64,000 bases of DNA from Candidatus Sodalis endolongispinus (GTDB lineage: Bacteria > Pseudomonadota > Gammaproteobacteria > Enterobacterales > Enterobacteriaceae), in assembly GCF_018777395.1 (NCBI RefSeq), contig NZ_JAFJYC010000003.1, positions 25,873 through 89,872 of the forward strand, given 5' to 3'. Within the stretch, counting starts at the first letter, position 1, and every line of letters starts with the position of its first letter. The translations under genes were made by a program, and so were the position numbers. Positions 10,731 to 20,011 of the stretch are shown in pieces. The notes below the pieces were generated by a model. It was not told the origin of the DNA. It was given only the letters and a program-made list of their open reading frames with translations, and ran no database searches.

Positions 10731-11463
10731 AAGAGGATCTGCTGGACGACGGTCTTACTCTCATCGTGGCCCTGCAAAAGAGGGATGGGAGCCAGCTTAT
10801 GGCGCAACGGCGGAGTGCCAAGGGCGGACTTGGGAAACGTTTCACCGATGCGGACCGGCGGCAAAAATTTACCGACTGCTGTCAGGCGCTTTCGGACGCC
10901 ACTTCCCTCTAAGTGCGATCAGCGTCGCTCGACGGTCAGTCAGTTCAGTGCTTTTGCGCCCATTGCGGGTGGCCTGATCCCATTTATCCCGCATGCCGTA
11001 GGGCTGACTGTGATAACGATAGCGGCCAGTTAAAATAGATAAATTAACTGAACCTGTTTAATTACCGACTGAATTGTCCCGCAGTAACACCCGCGATAAT
11101 CATCCTTAAAATATTTCTTTCGTTTGAAAAACGTCTACAGCACATATTGGTAAATAACTTTCTCGATTTTATCTGCGTTGCCACGGAAACCGCGATCGGT
11201 AATAACCGCTTTTGGGAAAGGAACTTTTATGGCAAGCATGGTGATGTTACGTTTTCTCGCGTTGCCACTGGCATGACATAATCATGTAGAATAGATAATC
11301 AATGCCATCAGTTTTAACAACAACAGTTATTTGTTACATCGGAATTTTTATGCATGAATTCATATAAGGTTACTATTAAAGCGCCATTATGCTTGACTGC
11401 CGATGATCAGGAAACTTAACTTGCTAAGGAAAATAACCCATGTAAACAATCCAGGTGAAAAAC
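10731..11463. other. Degenerate intergenic stretch
   Basis: Short coding-like pieces remain. One is a hydrophobic stretch on the plus strand at about 10935-11032 ending GLTVITIAAS, possibly the end of a membrane protein. Another is KAVITDRGFRGNADKIEKV on the minus strand near 11160-11215. None is long enough to name. The region just before 11464 is AT-rich and probably holds the promoter of the next gene. Confidence 0.4.
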
Positions 11464-12380
11464 ATGAACCCAGATGTCATCGTTATTGGTGGAAGTTTTG
11501 CAGGGCTTTCTGCAGCAATGCAACTTGGCAGCGTTCGACGTAATACGCTTATTGTTGACGCGTCACAACCCCGCAATCACTTTGCCACAGTATCACACGG
11601 TTTTCCCGGTCAAGATGGCCGTTCTCCTGCTGAAATTAAACGTCTCGCTGAGGCGGAAGTATTGGCTTATCCCAGTGTGGCATTAAAAAAGACTGGGCCG
11701 AAGCGGTTAATCCCGTCAAAGATGGCTTTGAAGTGCGATTTACCTCTGGGGAAACTATTTTTACGCGCAAGGTCCTCCTTGCCATGGGTGTAAAGGATGA
11801 ATTGCCTGCAATTCCCGGGCTCATTGAGCGTTGGGGCAAGTCGGTAGTGAACTGCCCTTATTGTCACGGCTATGAGTATAGGGATGGTCGCCTTGGCATG
11901 CTGGCAACGGTGCCGCGTTCCGCCATGGTCGCATTATTGTTGTCGGATCTCGGACCGACAACCTATTTTTGCCAGGAATCTGCCTTTGAGCCCGATGCAA
12001 CTATGCTGGCGTTATTTGAAAAGCGAGGGGTCACCGTTGAACATTCCCCTATCGTAGAAGCCATCGGGCAAGCTGAAAAACTTGAGACGGTGCGTTTGGC
12101 AAACGGTAGAGTTCTCCCGCTTGATATCCTTTTCATTGGCGCCCGTACTTCGCTAGCCGGTGATTTACACCTGCAATTGGGCTGTGAGCTTGAGGAGGGC
12201 ATATTGGGTCCGTATCTACGGGTCGATCATTTTCAACAAACCACCGTGCCAGGTATTTTTGCTGCAGGCGATGCAGCAAGTCTGCACTATAACGGGACCT
12301 TAGCTGCCGCGTCCGGAGTTATGGCCGGCGGGTGTCTTCACCAAATGTTGGTCGCCGATGAACTGGGTATAAAACCGTGA
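11464..12380 (+). pseudogene. Thioredoxin-reductase-like FAD oxidoreductase, A-tract frameshift
   Basis: The start at 11464 gives MNPDVIVIGGSFAGLSAAMQL, a dinucleotide-binding fold (GGSFAG), preceded by AGGTG. The second half carries the redox motif CPYCHGYEYRDGRLG (CxxC) and the C-terminal FAD motif GIFAAGDAAS, as in thioredoxin-reductase-like proteins of about 300 residues. The two halves are in different frames. The switch falls in the A6 run at 11685-11690 (GCATTAAAAAAGACTGG), where one more A would restore a continuous protein. It is otherwise whole, so slippage during transcription could yield some full product. It stands alone. It might reduce a thioredoxin-like partner or be a monomeric regulator-linked reductase; the substrate is unknown. 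Confidence 0.82.
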
Positions 12381-12802
12381 TCGCAAGGACGCGATAGCGG
12401 CATAGTAATGACACCCTCTTTCAAATAGGGTGTCCCTATTTGCGCCGCGCCGACTTATGAACAGCCTGCGGGTAATAGCTTCATCATTTCATGCTGAGAA
12501 TTATGTGTGTCACTGCACCGTCATCACGTGCATGGGCTGCCGTCGTTGTTACCCTCTTGCTCTTTAATCGCGCTGTGATGGGTCGGGTAGATTTACATCT
12601 CTGCCTGATTTTTTCCTGCTAGCAAGGGGGATATCTGCACGATAGAAGACTACAGCTCATCAGCAACGGGCATGTCCGCCGTTTGTAATGCCGTGAACTG
12701 TAACCGTGGGATGAATCCGCAGCCAGAAGACTAAAATGCTATCGGCTATTCGCTATTCATTCAGTGCGCGTCTGAAGATGGCCTCCGCCGCAAGGGTAAT
12801 CG
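12381..12802. other. Intergenic region with a small hairpin at 12411-12433
   Basis: An ACACCCT/AGGGTGT stem with a 9-base loop lies 30 bases after the oxidoreductase stop. It lacks a strong T run, so it is at best a weak terminator. I see nothing else between it and the converging S66 peptidase gene. Confidence 0.5.
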
Positions 12803-13873
12803 TCAATTTTCCGATGACCATTTGACAGGTGGCTGGGTTAAACTGCAAAAGCGGTAATGTTCGTTGCATAACATTTTGATTTGGTGTCCCAAAATAAACG
12901 GCTGATTGGTTTTACCGTGGCCGAATTCGGGATAATAATAGACAGGATAAGCCACCCTGCTGGCGAATTCCTGCAGCACAAAGCGGTAAAGATCTCTTTC
13001 AGTTTTATCCGCCTTAATGCTATAAAACTGCCCAAAGATAACCGCTTTAGGTTGAAAGTTTTTCATGTATTCGAGCTGATGAAGCGTTCTGTCAAGTTGC
13101 TTATAAGTGGCGCCGGTGTCCTCCATAAGCATTACCTTATCGGCATAGCTTTTCTCAAAGCGTGTTGAAAATAACAATTGAATCAGTGTCAGATTGCCAC
13201 CGCTTAAGGTGCCTTGGCCGCCTGCCCGAGCAGACACATTGAGTGGTTCAACGCCCGTGTAGGTCATCCCGTTCGCAATGGTACGAAAAATCTGCTGTAT
13301 ACTGCTATACATGCTTATAGGTTCACTTTTATCAACTTCATACATTTCACGATTAAACGATGCGAGAATCCAGTGAATACTGGGCCATTTAATAACATTA
13401 TTGATAAAATGATGGAGTGCGGTGACATCGCTAAACCCGATAAGAAGTTTAGGGGAAGCGGCAGCAATTCTTTCCCGATTACGATATAGATAAGGATAGA
13501 GATTCAGGGCGCCCGATCCTCCTCTGACAAACCAAAGATACTTTACATTGTCATCCGTTAGCGCGTTGATTAGCGTTGCCGCCCGCCTATCGTCGGTGTT
13601 GACGTAACCTAACGGCGTGGGTTGTTGATTAAGATAGCGGCTATCTACAGAATAGCCTTGTTGCTGAAAGACCCTTTCAATTTCGCCTATAGTATTTTCG
13701 TTGTATTGCGATGAACTGGATATCAGATAGATTGTCGGTTTTACCGCTGTTTCACTTGCGGTCAATGCCTGTTTATTGCCAATCAGATGAGGCACATTGG
13801 CCGCGGCAGCCCCCACCGTCGGTGATGACATGCCTGTCACTATCAGTAAGATAGCGATAAAGGGATACTTCAT
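12803..13873 (-). CDS. Secreted LD-carboxypeptidase (peptidase S66 family)
   Basis: This 356-residue protein is intact. A signal peptide of about 22 residues (MKYPFIAILLIVTGMSSPTVGA) precedes the catalytic domain. The S66 fold is seen in IYLISSSSQYNE, WFVRGGSGALNLYPYL (Ser-Gly region), LIGFSDVTALHHF (the GxSD nucleophile elbow region), GGNLTLIQLLFST, VMLMEDTGATY and PEFGHGKTNQPFILG (the catalytic histidine region). LdcA of E. coli, which removes the terminal D-Ala from tetrapeptides, is cytoplasmic. Here the signal peptide suggests a periplasmic or exported enzyme, closer in size to MccF-type proteins with a leader. It sits alone between decayed regions. The family call is secure; the exact substrate is not. 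Confidence 0.85.
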   Translation of the reverse strand: MKYPFIAILLIVTGMSSPTVGAAAANVPHLIGNKQALTASETAVKPTIYLISSSSQYNENTIGEIERVFQQQGYSVDSRYLNQQPTPLGYVNTDDRRAATLINALTDDNVKYLWFVRGGSGALNLYPYLYRNRERIAAASPKLLIGFSDVTALHHFINNVIKWPSIHWILASFNREMYEVDKSEPISMYSSIQQIFRTIANGMTYTGVEPLNVSARAGGQGTLSGGNLTLIQLLFSTRFEKSYADKVMLMEDTGATYKQLDRTLHQLEYMKNFQPKAVIFGQFYSIKADKTERDLYRFVLQEFASRVAYPVYYYPEFGHGKTNQPFILGHQIKMLCNEHYRFCSLTQPPVKWSSEN

Positions 13874-14679
13874 ATATTCCTCCGCGATGGCCGGTCACGA
13901 TGACCTGCCTATTTAATTAACACGCGGAAGCGTTCAAAACGCCTAAAACTAGAATGACGTTTATTTTAGATTTAAACTTTACCGTATAACCGTGTCGTTT
14001 ACAGCAAGAGAATACGGATAAGAAATAGCGAATCATTCTTTCTAGCCACGGCATTTATCAAAACAGTAACGCCTCGACATCGCCCGTCACGCCACGGATC
14101 ATGCAGAGATGTTACAAATCGAAGACAGCATGCCATAAAAAAACCCGTCGAGGCGCGATCGTCCAGATTGAAGTGCATGATGTCAGCGCATTTAATTGCC
14201 GTTTGGAGGCAAACAAAGTGATTCTTATTGTCAATTCCACGATAACGGCGACAGCATTGGGCAGGGATGCCTGCTAAGGAATTTTTGCTACAGGAAGCTA
14301 ACGGCTACCTGATCTACTTTTTACAGGGCATCAAAAAGTCGGTTCACGCCACCAAACAATGGTTTTTAAAGCCACTGCGACCAGAACCTTGCAGTATTGA
14401 GGTCCTGATCCCTGATGTAGTCTCGCTTTGACTGAGGAACGAGAGCTCGAAGAGATTTTATACCCTTGGCAATATCACTTGAGCATCTCAGTAATCATTA
14501 TTATCTCTAATCAGCAATAACTCTATTACGTGGGTATTTCATTTATTATCTGAACAATTATTCACCCATTGCCGCGGGCTTTAAGGCTGATACCGTTTTG
14601 CCGAACCTCACATCAAGGCCGCGAAAAATAGACTCGCAGATAAGGTATACCGCGTAACAGAAAGGCAACCGTTTTGGCT
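13874..14679. other. Intergenic stretch, no gene recognised
   Basis: The 130 bases upstream of the S66 peptidase gene are AT-rich and may hold its promoter. From about 14080 to 14450 there are coding-like pieces on the plus strand broken by stops, not identifiable. The stretch ends at the IS2-like element. Confidence 0.4.
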
Positions 14680-14716
14680 TGATCTTGCCCCGCCATCTCC
14701 GTACAGCTTTTGTATC

Positions 14717-15592
14717 TTAAGTTAACGAAGCACGCTGCCGCCGGTATTCTCTCGGAGAGTGATATCCCAGCGCGCTGTGCGGATGGTTTTCATTGTAATG
14801 CGTGAACGCTGCTGCAAGGTTTCGCAGGGCTGTTCTCGCATCCGGTTTTGGCATGAACTCGATATAGTCTTCCTTCATCGTCTTCACGAACCGTTCGGCC
14901 ATTCTCTGCGGGCTGCTCACCGCTGTTGTGCAGGGCTCCAGATCCAGTTCTCTGGCGAACCTCTGCGTTTCATGCGCGGTATACGCTGAACCGTTGTCCG
15001 TCAACCACTGCACCGCTGTATCGGGTAACCTGTCGCCGAAGCGCTTTTCTACCGACATCAGCATCACATCCTGCACGGTCGAACTGTCGTAGCCTCCAGT
15101 GCTCGCAGCCCAGTCTATGGCCTCTCTGTCGCAGCAGTCCAGTGCGAAGGTGACCCGCAGTTTTTCACCGTTGTCGCAGCCGAACTCGAAGCCATCTGAA
15201 CACCAGCGCATATCGCTTTCTGCCACCGCGATCCTGCCCTTATGCTCACGCCTCGGCCGCTCTGGTTTTCAATGTAATAACAGCAGGTTATGCTCACACA
15301 TGATCCTGTAAAGTCGTTTCGCATTTACCGGCGGCAGTCCCTCTGCGCGACGTTGTTTACACAGGATGCCCCACACCCGCCGATAGCCGTAGCTGGGCAT
15401 ATCGCTGATGATGTCGAGGATGTCCGACAGTATTTCAGCGTCTGCTTCGTCATTACGCCGGTTACAGCGCCTGTCCTGCCAGTCGGCAGAACGCTTAATC
15501 CGCAGTGACAGCGGCGCACGCGACACGCTCATGGCGCGGCTGACCTGTGCTATTCCCCGGCCTTTGGCAACAAGGGCGCGTGCGCTATCCAT
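14717..15592 (-). pseudogene. IS2-like transposase OrfB, interrupted by an in-frame TGA
   Basis: The N-terminal part reads [20 protein letters not shown] to MCEHNLLLLH and then meets TGA at 15269-15271. The same frame resumes [20 protein letters not shown] and carries the rve integrase core. The DDE residues lie in [23 protein letters not shown]-type [10 protein letters not shown] and the glutamate region [14 protein letters not shown]. It also lacks two residues after SPQ because of a 6-base deletion. The same TGA occurs in the copy at 58 kb. Without readthrough no full transposase is made. Confidence 0.88.
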
Positions 15593-15945
15593 TTTCGTGA
15601 CTGGCCGTACTCCACGGCTTCTTTTAGGATCTCAACCTCCATCGTCTTCTTACCCAGAAGGCGCTGGAGCTCCCGGACCTGCTTCAATGCAGCTGCAAGC
15701 TCAGAGGCAGGAACAACGTCCTCCCCGGCAGCCACGGCGGTGAGGCTGCCTTCCTGATATTGCTTTTTCCACTTAAACAGCAGGCTGGGCTGGATACCGT
15801 GCAGTCGTGCGAGATGGGAGACATTCATGCCGGGCTCCATCCTCTGCTGAATAATGGCCATTTTTTCCTGAGGAGTTTTACGTTTACGGACTTCTTGACC
15901 TAACAGGATCCCGGTCATATCAAAATTGGCGTTAGTGTTAGACAT
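15550..15945 (-). CDS. IS2-like transposase OrfA
   Basis: This 131-residue protein binds the IS ends. It has a helix-turn-helix in the first half ([38 protein letters not shown]). A leucine-zipper-like stretch follows ([20 protein letters not shown]). The ending [14 protein letters not shown] is the conserved end of InsC of IS2. orfB starts within its 3' end in another frame, as expected for programmed frameshifting to OrfAB. The copy at 58075 is frameshifted, so this is the only whole orfA in the window. Confidence 0.9.
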   Translation of the reverse strand: MSNTNANFDMTGILLGQEVRKRKTPQEKMAIIQQRMEPGMNVSHLARLHGIQPSLLFKWKKQYQEGSLTAVAAGEDVVPASELAAALKQVRELQRLLGKKTMEVEILKEAVEYGQSRKWIAHAPLLPKAGE

Positions 15946-16123
15946 ATATTCAAGCCTATCTCTTATCTGGAGATACAGCTACTGTCTGGTGTTTCAGGGG
16001 GATAAATCACTCAAGCAACACTTTGTTTGAAGCAGAACAGGTTAATTATGCTCTGATGGATGTCGGTTCGGGACGTGGCGGCTATCTTATAAAGCCTTCC
16101 CGCCGTTCGGAACACTTAACGTT

Positions 16124-16474
16124 TTAATCATCAGGAGCATTCATTTCATCATCGGCGTCTTCTTCTTCCAGCACTGGCTCGAGCCCAGCCTGATCGTCCT
16201 CTTCAGGGTCAAGTTCTGCATCTAAACCTAATCGCATACAGCAATGAGCAATTTCGTCCCTAAAATCTTCTGGCAAGTCCTCGAACCTTAAAGGATGAGG
16301 AATGTCATTCATCCCAAAACATCCTGGATCGCCAGCTATCTGGTTTAATAAAAATTGAATGCGGTTAGTATAGTCCATAATGATCAATTTATTGTGATGC
16401 GCTACTATCAGTCTTTTGAATTCCTCAATCGCATTGGGAGCGCTGCTTCGTTTCATCATTTTATTGTCCTTCAT
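16124..16474 (-). CDS. Acidic small protein of unknown function
   Basis: 116 residues. The first 90 are mixed helical (APNAIEEFKRLIVAHHNKLI, FEDLPEDFRDEIAHCCMRL), and the last 30 are extremely acidic (EDDQAGLEPVLEEEDADDEM). No signal peptide or membrane segment. AGGAC about 10 bases before the ATG could serve as ribosome site. It lies alone near an IS copy. I do not recognise it. A phage or plasmid accessory protein, possibly a DNA-mimic-like acidic protein, is possible but unsupported. Confidence 0.5.
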   Translation of the reverse strand: MKDNKMMKRSSAPNAIEEFKRLIVAHHNKLIIMDYTNRIQFLLNQIAGDPGCFGMNDIPHPLRFEDLPEDFRDEIAHCCMRLGLDAELDPEEDDQAGLEPVLEEEDADDEMNAPDD

Positions 16475-17005
16475 TTTTACATGCCATTAGCAGATTCTTG
16501 CACCATCACCAATATAGACAGTGCGAGTTCACCGATGGGTAAACGCTGGTAGTGCTTTTGCGGCCCAAATCATATTTATGTTCTCCCCTCATCCTGGTGT
16601 TATCATGCATATCACCCGCAAACAGCGACGACTTGTTTCCATTTACGTTTGCTGCCATACTTTCGACAGAAAGAAAATATTGTCATTTTAAAATAATGTA
16701 GTCACTCATTTTCATTTTATTAGGTTGATTCCCCCGGCCGACAACGCGCTGCCAGCCCCCTTCCATTATCCCATCGAACTGCGCCGGAGACCGCAGCCAG
16801 TGAAATCATTTTATTCGACCAGATAAAATGGCCTGCTTTAGACCACGCAGTCACAACCTGACGCCTTGTTTATCCCCGCGCAGGACTTGATGCGCGAGTG
16901 ATTTATTGCCAAGCACAAAGGGGGCCGCCTTACTGCCATGGTTGGTGCAAATCATCGGCGTTGTAATGCGCCAGCCTAAAGAAGGCCACCCCTAACGGTC
17001 CTTCC
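16475..17005. other. Intergenic, nothing recognised
   Basis: Both strands show only short reading frames with no family resemblance. The segment 16730-17000 has higher GC than its surroundings and may be the worn remains of a gene. Confidence 0.35.
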
Positions 17006-17437
17006 TTACTCTGCCGTATTGGCAATCACCAGAAATTCCTGCTGTAAAAATTTATTCGTTGGGCGGTTATCTTTCACGTAATCATTTTCTCTCAGCCAGA
17101 TCCGCATCAAATTATGTTCTGTTTTTAGCTGGCCAAAATCCCTCGGACTCCATTTTGCCACCTGCATGACATACCAGGCGGGAGAATGATACGTTCCCTT
17201 CTCCCCATTTTTATAAGCATCGTAACTTCTGCCATGGAACGTCAGCCCCCTAACCTCCGGCTCATTCTTGATTTCGATATCCAGTCTCTTCGCTTTTTGC
17301 AGAAATATTGTCATAACATCCCAAGGTTCAATATCCGTGGCTTCATATGGGAAATATTCAATCATGCTAAGACGCACCATCTCATAGAGATCCTGTGCTT
17401 TGAATATTGGGTTTTTCATTTTGAACATTACGCTCAT
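17006..17437 (-). CDS. Hypothetical soluble protein, 143 residues
   Basis: An intact frame begins MSVMFKMKNPIFKAQDLYEM, preceded by AAAAAGGAATTAG, a good ribosome site. Composition is that of a normal soluble protein, rich in aromatic and charged residues (YEATDIEPWDVMTIFLQKAK, WYVMQVAKWSPRDFGQLK). No signal peptide or membrane helix. I do not recognise the family. Because the frame is whole in a region full of broken genes, it may still be expressed. Confidence 0.55.
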   Translation of the reverse strand: MSVMFKMKNPIFKAQDLYEMVRLSMIEYFPYEATDIEPWDVMTIFLQKAKRLDIEIKNEPEVRGLTFHGRSYDAYKNGEKGTYHSPAWYVMQVAKWSPRDFGQLKTEHNLMRIWLRENDYVKDNRPTNKFLQQEFLVIANTAE

Positions 17438-17691
17438 TTTCTAATTCCTTTTTAACGGGCGGTGTCCTTCACCTTACCGGATCGAGGCGTGTTGTGAAAC
17501 CCGTCCGGTTCGACTGCGCCGCGTTCACCTTGATTCGGTTTTACGGGTTGTTTGCCGACCGGCAGTGTCTAGCAGCGGCCAGGGTACCACTGCCGCCGGC
17601 GGCGCCAGGTCACGTCCTCAGCATTATGAGCCAATTCGGTTCTACTGGCAGTCTACCGAAACTGTCGTAGGCATTGGTTTCCCAATTTTAA

Positions 17692-17710
17692 TGTGCTATA
17701 ACTATGCACA
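17692..17710 (+). promoter_or_regulatory. Candidate operator/promoter of ccdAB
   Basis: An inverted repeat TGTGC-N9-GCACA overlaps TATAAC, which could act as a -10 element, 24 bases before the ccdA ATG. CcdA-type antitoxins autoregulate by binding such sites in their promoter. The assignment is inference from position and symmetry. Confidence 0.5.
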
Positions 17711-17733
17711 TAAAATATGTTGAAGAGGTTATA

Positions 17734-17979
17734 ATGAGAACTAACATTGCCGAAAAAAAACGTAGTACAAACGTATACTTAAATGCAGGTCTGCTTGAAG
17801 AGGCTAAAGAGCTGGACTTGAACGTTTCCGCGATATCTAACCAGGCGCTGGAAGTGGCCGTCAAGGAACGCAAGCGCGAACGCTGGATCGCAGAAAACCG
17901 AGCAGGCATCGAGGCGTTAAACAGCTTTTTAGAAGAGGATGGGATTTTTTCAGATGATGAAAATTTCAGGGTGATTTAG
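17734..17979 (+). CDS. ccdA: CcdA-type antitoxin
   Basis: 81 residues from ATG at 17734 (GAGG 7 bases upstream); an upstream in-frame ATG at 17704 lacks a ribosome site. The N-terminal ribbon-helix-helix (KRSTNVYLNAGLLEEAKELD, LNVSAISNQALEVAVKERK) binds DNA. The C-terminal part (ERWIAENRAGIEALNSFLEE) is the toxin-binding tail of CcdA. Its stop codon overlaps the GTG start of ccdB (TAGTG), the usual coupling. It neutralises the CcdB gyrase poison and represses its own operon. Intact, and consistent with a plasmid stability role beside the RepFIB-type replicon. Confidence 0.9.
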   Translation: MRTNIAEKKRSTNVYLNAGLLEEAKELDLNVSAISNQALEVAVKERKRERWIAENRAGIEALNSFLEEDGIFSDDENFRVI

Positions 17980-18296
17980 TGAAACAGTTTGCGGTTTACA
18001 AAAATAAATCCCGGAACAAGCAGGTGTATTCGTATTTTATTGATGTGCAGGCAGAGATGCTTGAACATCTCAATACTCGCCTGGTAATGCCTTTAACACA
18101 GAAAACTAACTCAAATTCTCAGGTAAAGATGTTAGCACCAGTAGTCACTATTGAGCAGGTAGATTATGTTGTTCTGGCTAACATGATAACGACAACGGAT
18201 GTAAAAAATCTGAAGGATGAAAATGCGGTTATGGATGCTTCACACATAAGTGATCAACTGGTTGCTGCAATCGACATGATGATTTTAGGTATTTAA
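17979..18296 (+). CDS. ccdB: CcdB-type gyrase-targeting toxin
   Basis: 105 residues starting at a GTG that overlaps the ccdA stop. The sequence follows CcdB: MKQFAVYKNKSRNKQVYSYF with DVQAEMLEHLNTRLVMPL, then APVVTIEQVDYVVLANMIT, and the C-terminus DQLVAAIDMMILGI. That C-terminus resembles the gyrase-contacting end of F-plasmid CcdB (Trp-Gly-Ile there, Leu-Gly-Ile here). The penultimate Trp and Gly are important in F CcdB, so replacement of Trp by Leu could weaken poisoning. Otherwise whole. No sign of frameshift, as expected if antitoxin loss is selected against. Confidence 0.88.
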   Translation: MKQFAVYKNKSRNKQVYSYFIDVQAEMLEHLNTRLVMPLTQKTNSNSQVKMLAPVVTIEQVDYVVLANMITTTDVKNLKDENAVMDASHISDQLVAAIDMMILGI

Positions 18297-18380
18297 AAAA
18301 TTTGCTGGGCTGGTAGAAATTTTATTAACCGTGGGGCTTACTTATTTTACCTTACCCGCAATTACTAAAAGTAGCGTATT

Positions 18381-18634
18381 ATGGCTAAGGTTAGATTTCA
18401 AAATACATTAAATAAAATTATTTTTTTGAAATTCGTGGTCATGAATCATTTTCTGAAATGGAAACCGCGTTGTTGGAACATTGCGATGACACAATGGTGG
18501 CAAACCATCCTGATATAGTGGTGGAATATTCTATATATTACAAGCATTTTATTAACGATAGAATTTCTTACGAACATATAATTTATATGCGTTTAGGAAT
18601 AGATCAGGATGATGGCTCTTGCTATACTATATAA
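18381..18634 (+). pseudogene. Small protein of unknown function, T-tract frameshift
   Basis: Reading from ATG 18381 gives MAKVRFQNTLNKIIF, then fails after a T7 run at 18421-18427. With one more T the frame continues EIRGHESFSEMETALLEHCD to GLGIDQDDGSCYTI-like ending (RLGIDQDDGSCYTI) and a TAA at 18632-18634, about 84 residues in all. Codon content after the run is clearly coding-like. It lies 84 bases after ccdB on the same strand. Function unknown. Confidence 0.5.
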
Positions 18635-20011
18635 CATCTGACATTATACCGCAGAACATTCAAAAAACATTGGCATCCATTTTATTTTTATAAGGGTGAA
18701 TACGGATTCAAAAATATTGTATGGGGTATTATATGAGATAGTACCCACTCCTTCTTTTTATCGTTCCTGTGACTAGTTTTGTTTCAAACGATAATGTTGA
18801 GCAGGTTTTCATAAGGACTTTTCAGGCAGCTTTAACTGATCGACAGTGCCTGGCACTGACCAGAAAAATTTGGGTAAAACCGTCATATTCAGTTTTACCG
18901 GAATAAACACGAACTCGCACGAACGCAGACGTCTTAGCCTTGCCGCTCCCGCCGCTGACATACTGTAACCCTCGGTCGCCCTATTGGAAGTCAGTCTACT
19001 ATCAAAAGCTGGCATCAACACTAATATCATCCCTATGCGCCTGTTTGAAGACAGCTTTGCCGTGACTTAAGCGGTGGACTAATTTGTAACTTCAACTTTC
19101 AATTATATAATCGACACTGAAAAACAGCAGTCATCGCATTATTTACGCGCCGATGAGATAAACCAATTGATTGCGATAACGGTTCTTAGATTTTTTACAT
19201 ATGACCATACTCTATTTCCCGCTCTAACAGCTAGATTTCGCCCATCGGTGCTACTAGAACCTACCCTAACCGGCACAAAAGTGGACGGTGAAGCATTAGT
19301 AATCATAATTTCCTCTCAAACTTGTCATATATGTATATTTGTGTTCGATGAAAACTATATACTGAACTAATTCTTATTTTTATCAAATAACGGAACTAGG
19401 TTGACAACCCCATGCTGCATATTAATTGAGATGCGTTAAGCTCCTCACTGCCTGGCCTCGCGGAGATGGCTTTTACTAGCACGTTTAACAATGTGAAAAT
19501 GAAGGCGTGGGGGGGCCTAGCAAAAAAGGCAAACATAGCCGTTGTATCTCCACGGCCAAAGGCTGGAAAGACATATTTATCTGCATAGCAAACCCATAAT
19601 AACTGTTTGTTTATACATCTCTCGTTAGCAGGAAACGTTAAAGCTGGCAAGACGCGCGAAGCCGCCAATGATGTCTACAGCGTTGATAAAAAGGAGTCAA
19701 GCAGAGCTAACAAAACGGCCCATGGAGTAGAATGTTAGCAACTCCCAGCAAAGGCAGACAGGCTACCACCGCGAAGGAAATCACCGTCGTCCTATTGGGG
19801 GTATAACTTAACAAACAAATCGTGTCCAAGGAGTATGACGGATCCGACAGTGGTGACTTTTGACCCGTACAAGAAGGGGGATTACCATCGTCCTGTCATC
19901 GTCCAACAAACATGACCAGGACATTTTTTCTAGAGTGATGTTTTCACTGGCATACGGCCGCAGTACATTCCCTCTAATGAATGGGTTTTTGATTCTGAGG
20001 TGAAAGCGGGA
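18635..20011. other. Long AT-rich stretch without a recognised gene
   Basis: Nearly 1.4 kb with stops in all frames every few dozen codons. Some pieces (for example 18830-19030 and 19400-19670 on the minus strand) have open frames of 70-90 codons but no family resemblance or ribosome site. Most likely decayed accessory DNA. Confidence 0.4.

Larger units (their letters stand above)
14680..16009 (-). mobile_element. IS2-like insertion sequence (IS3 family), complete copy
   Basis: The element is 1330 bases, close to IS2 (1.33 kb), and has imperfect inverted ends (TGATCTTGCCCCGCC and TGATTTATCCCCCTG). It encodes OrfA and OrfB in the order and overlap typical of the IS2 group. Compared with the copy at 58011-59345, it has a 6-base deletion in orfB ([11 protein letters not shown] becomes SPQRMAERF) and an intact orfA. 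Flanking bases (TTGGCT on one side, CTCAAG on the other) show no target duplication, so the flanks have been rearranged since insertion. Confidence 0.92.

Noticed and set aside
15269..15271. TGA in IS orfB as a selenocysteine codon
   Set aside because: IS2-group OrfB proteins have no selenocysteine, and no SECIS-like hairpin was evident after the stop.
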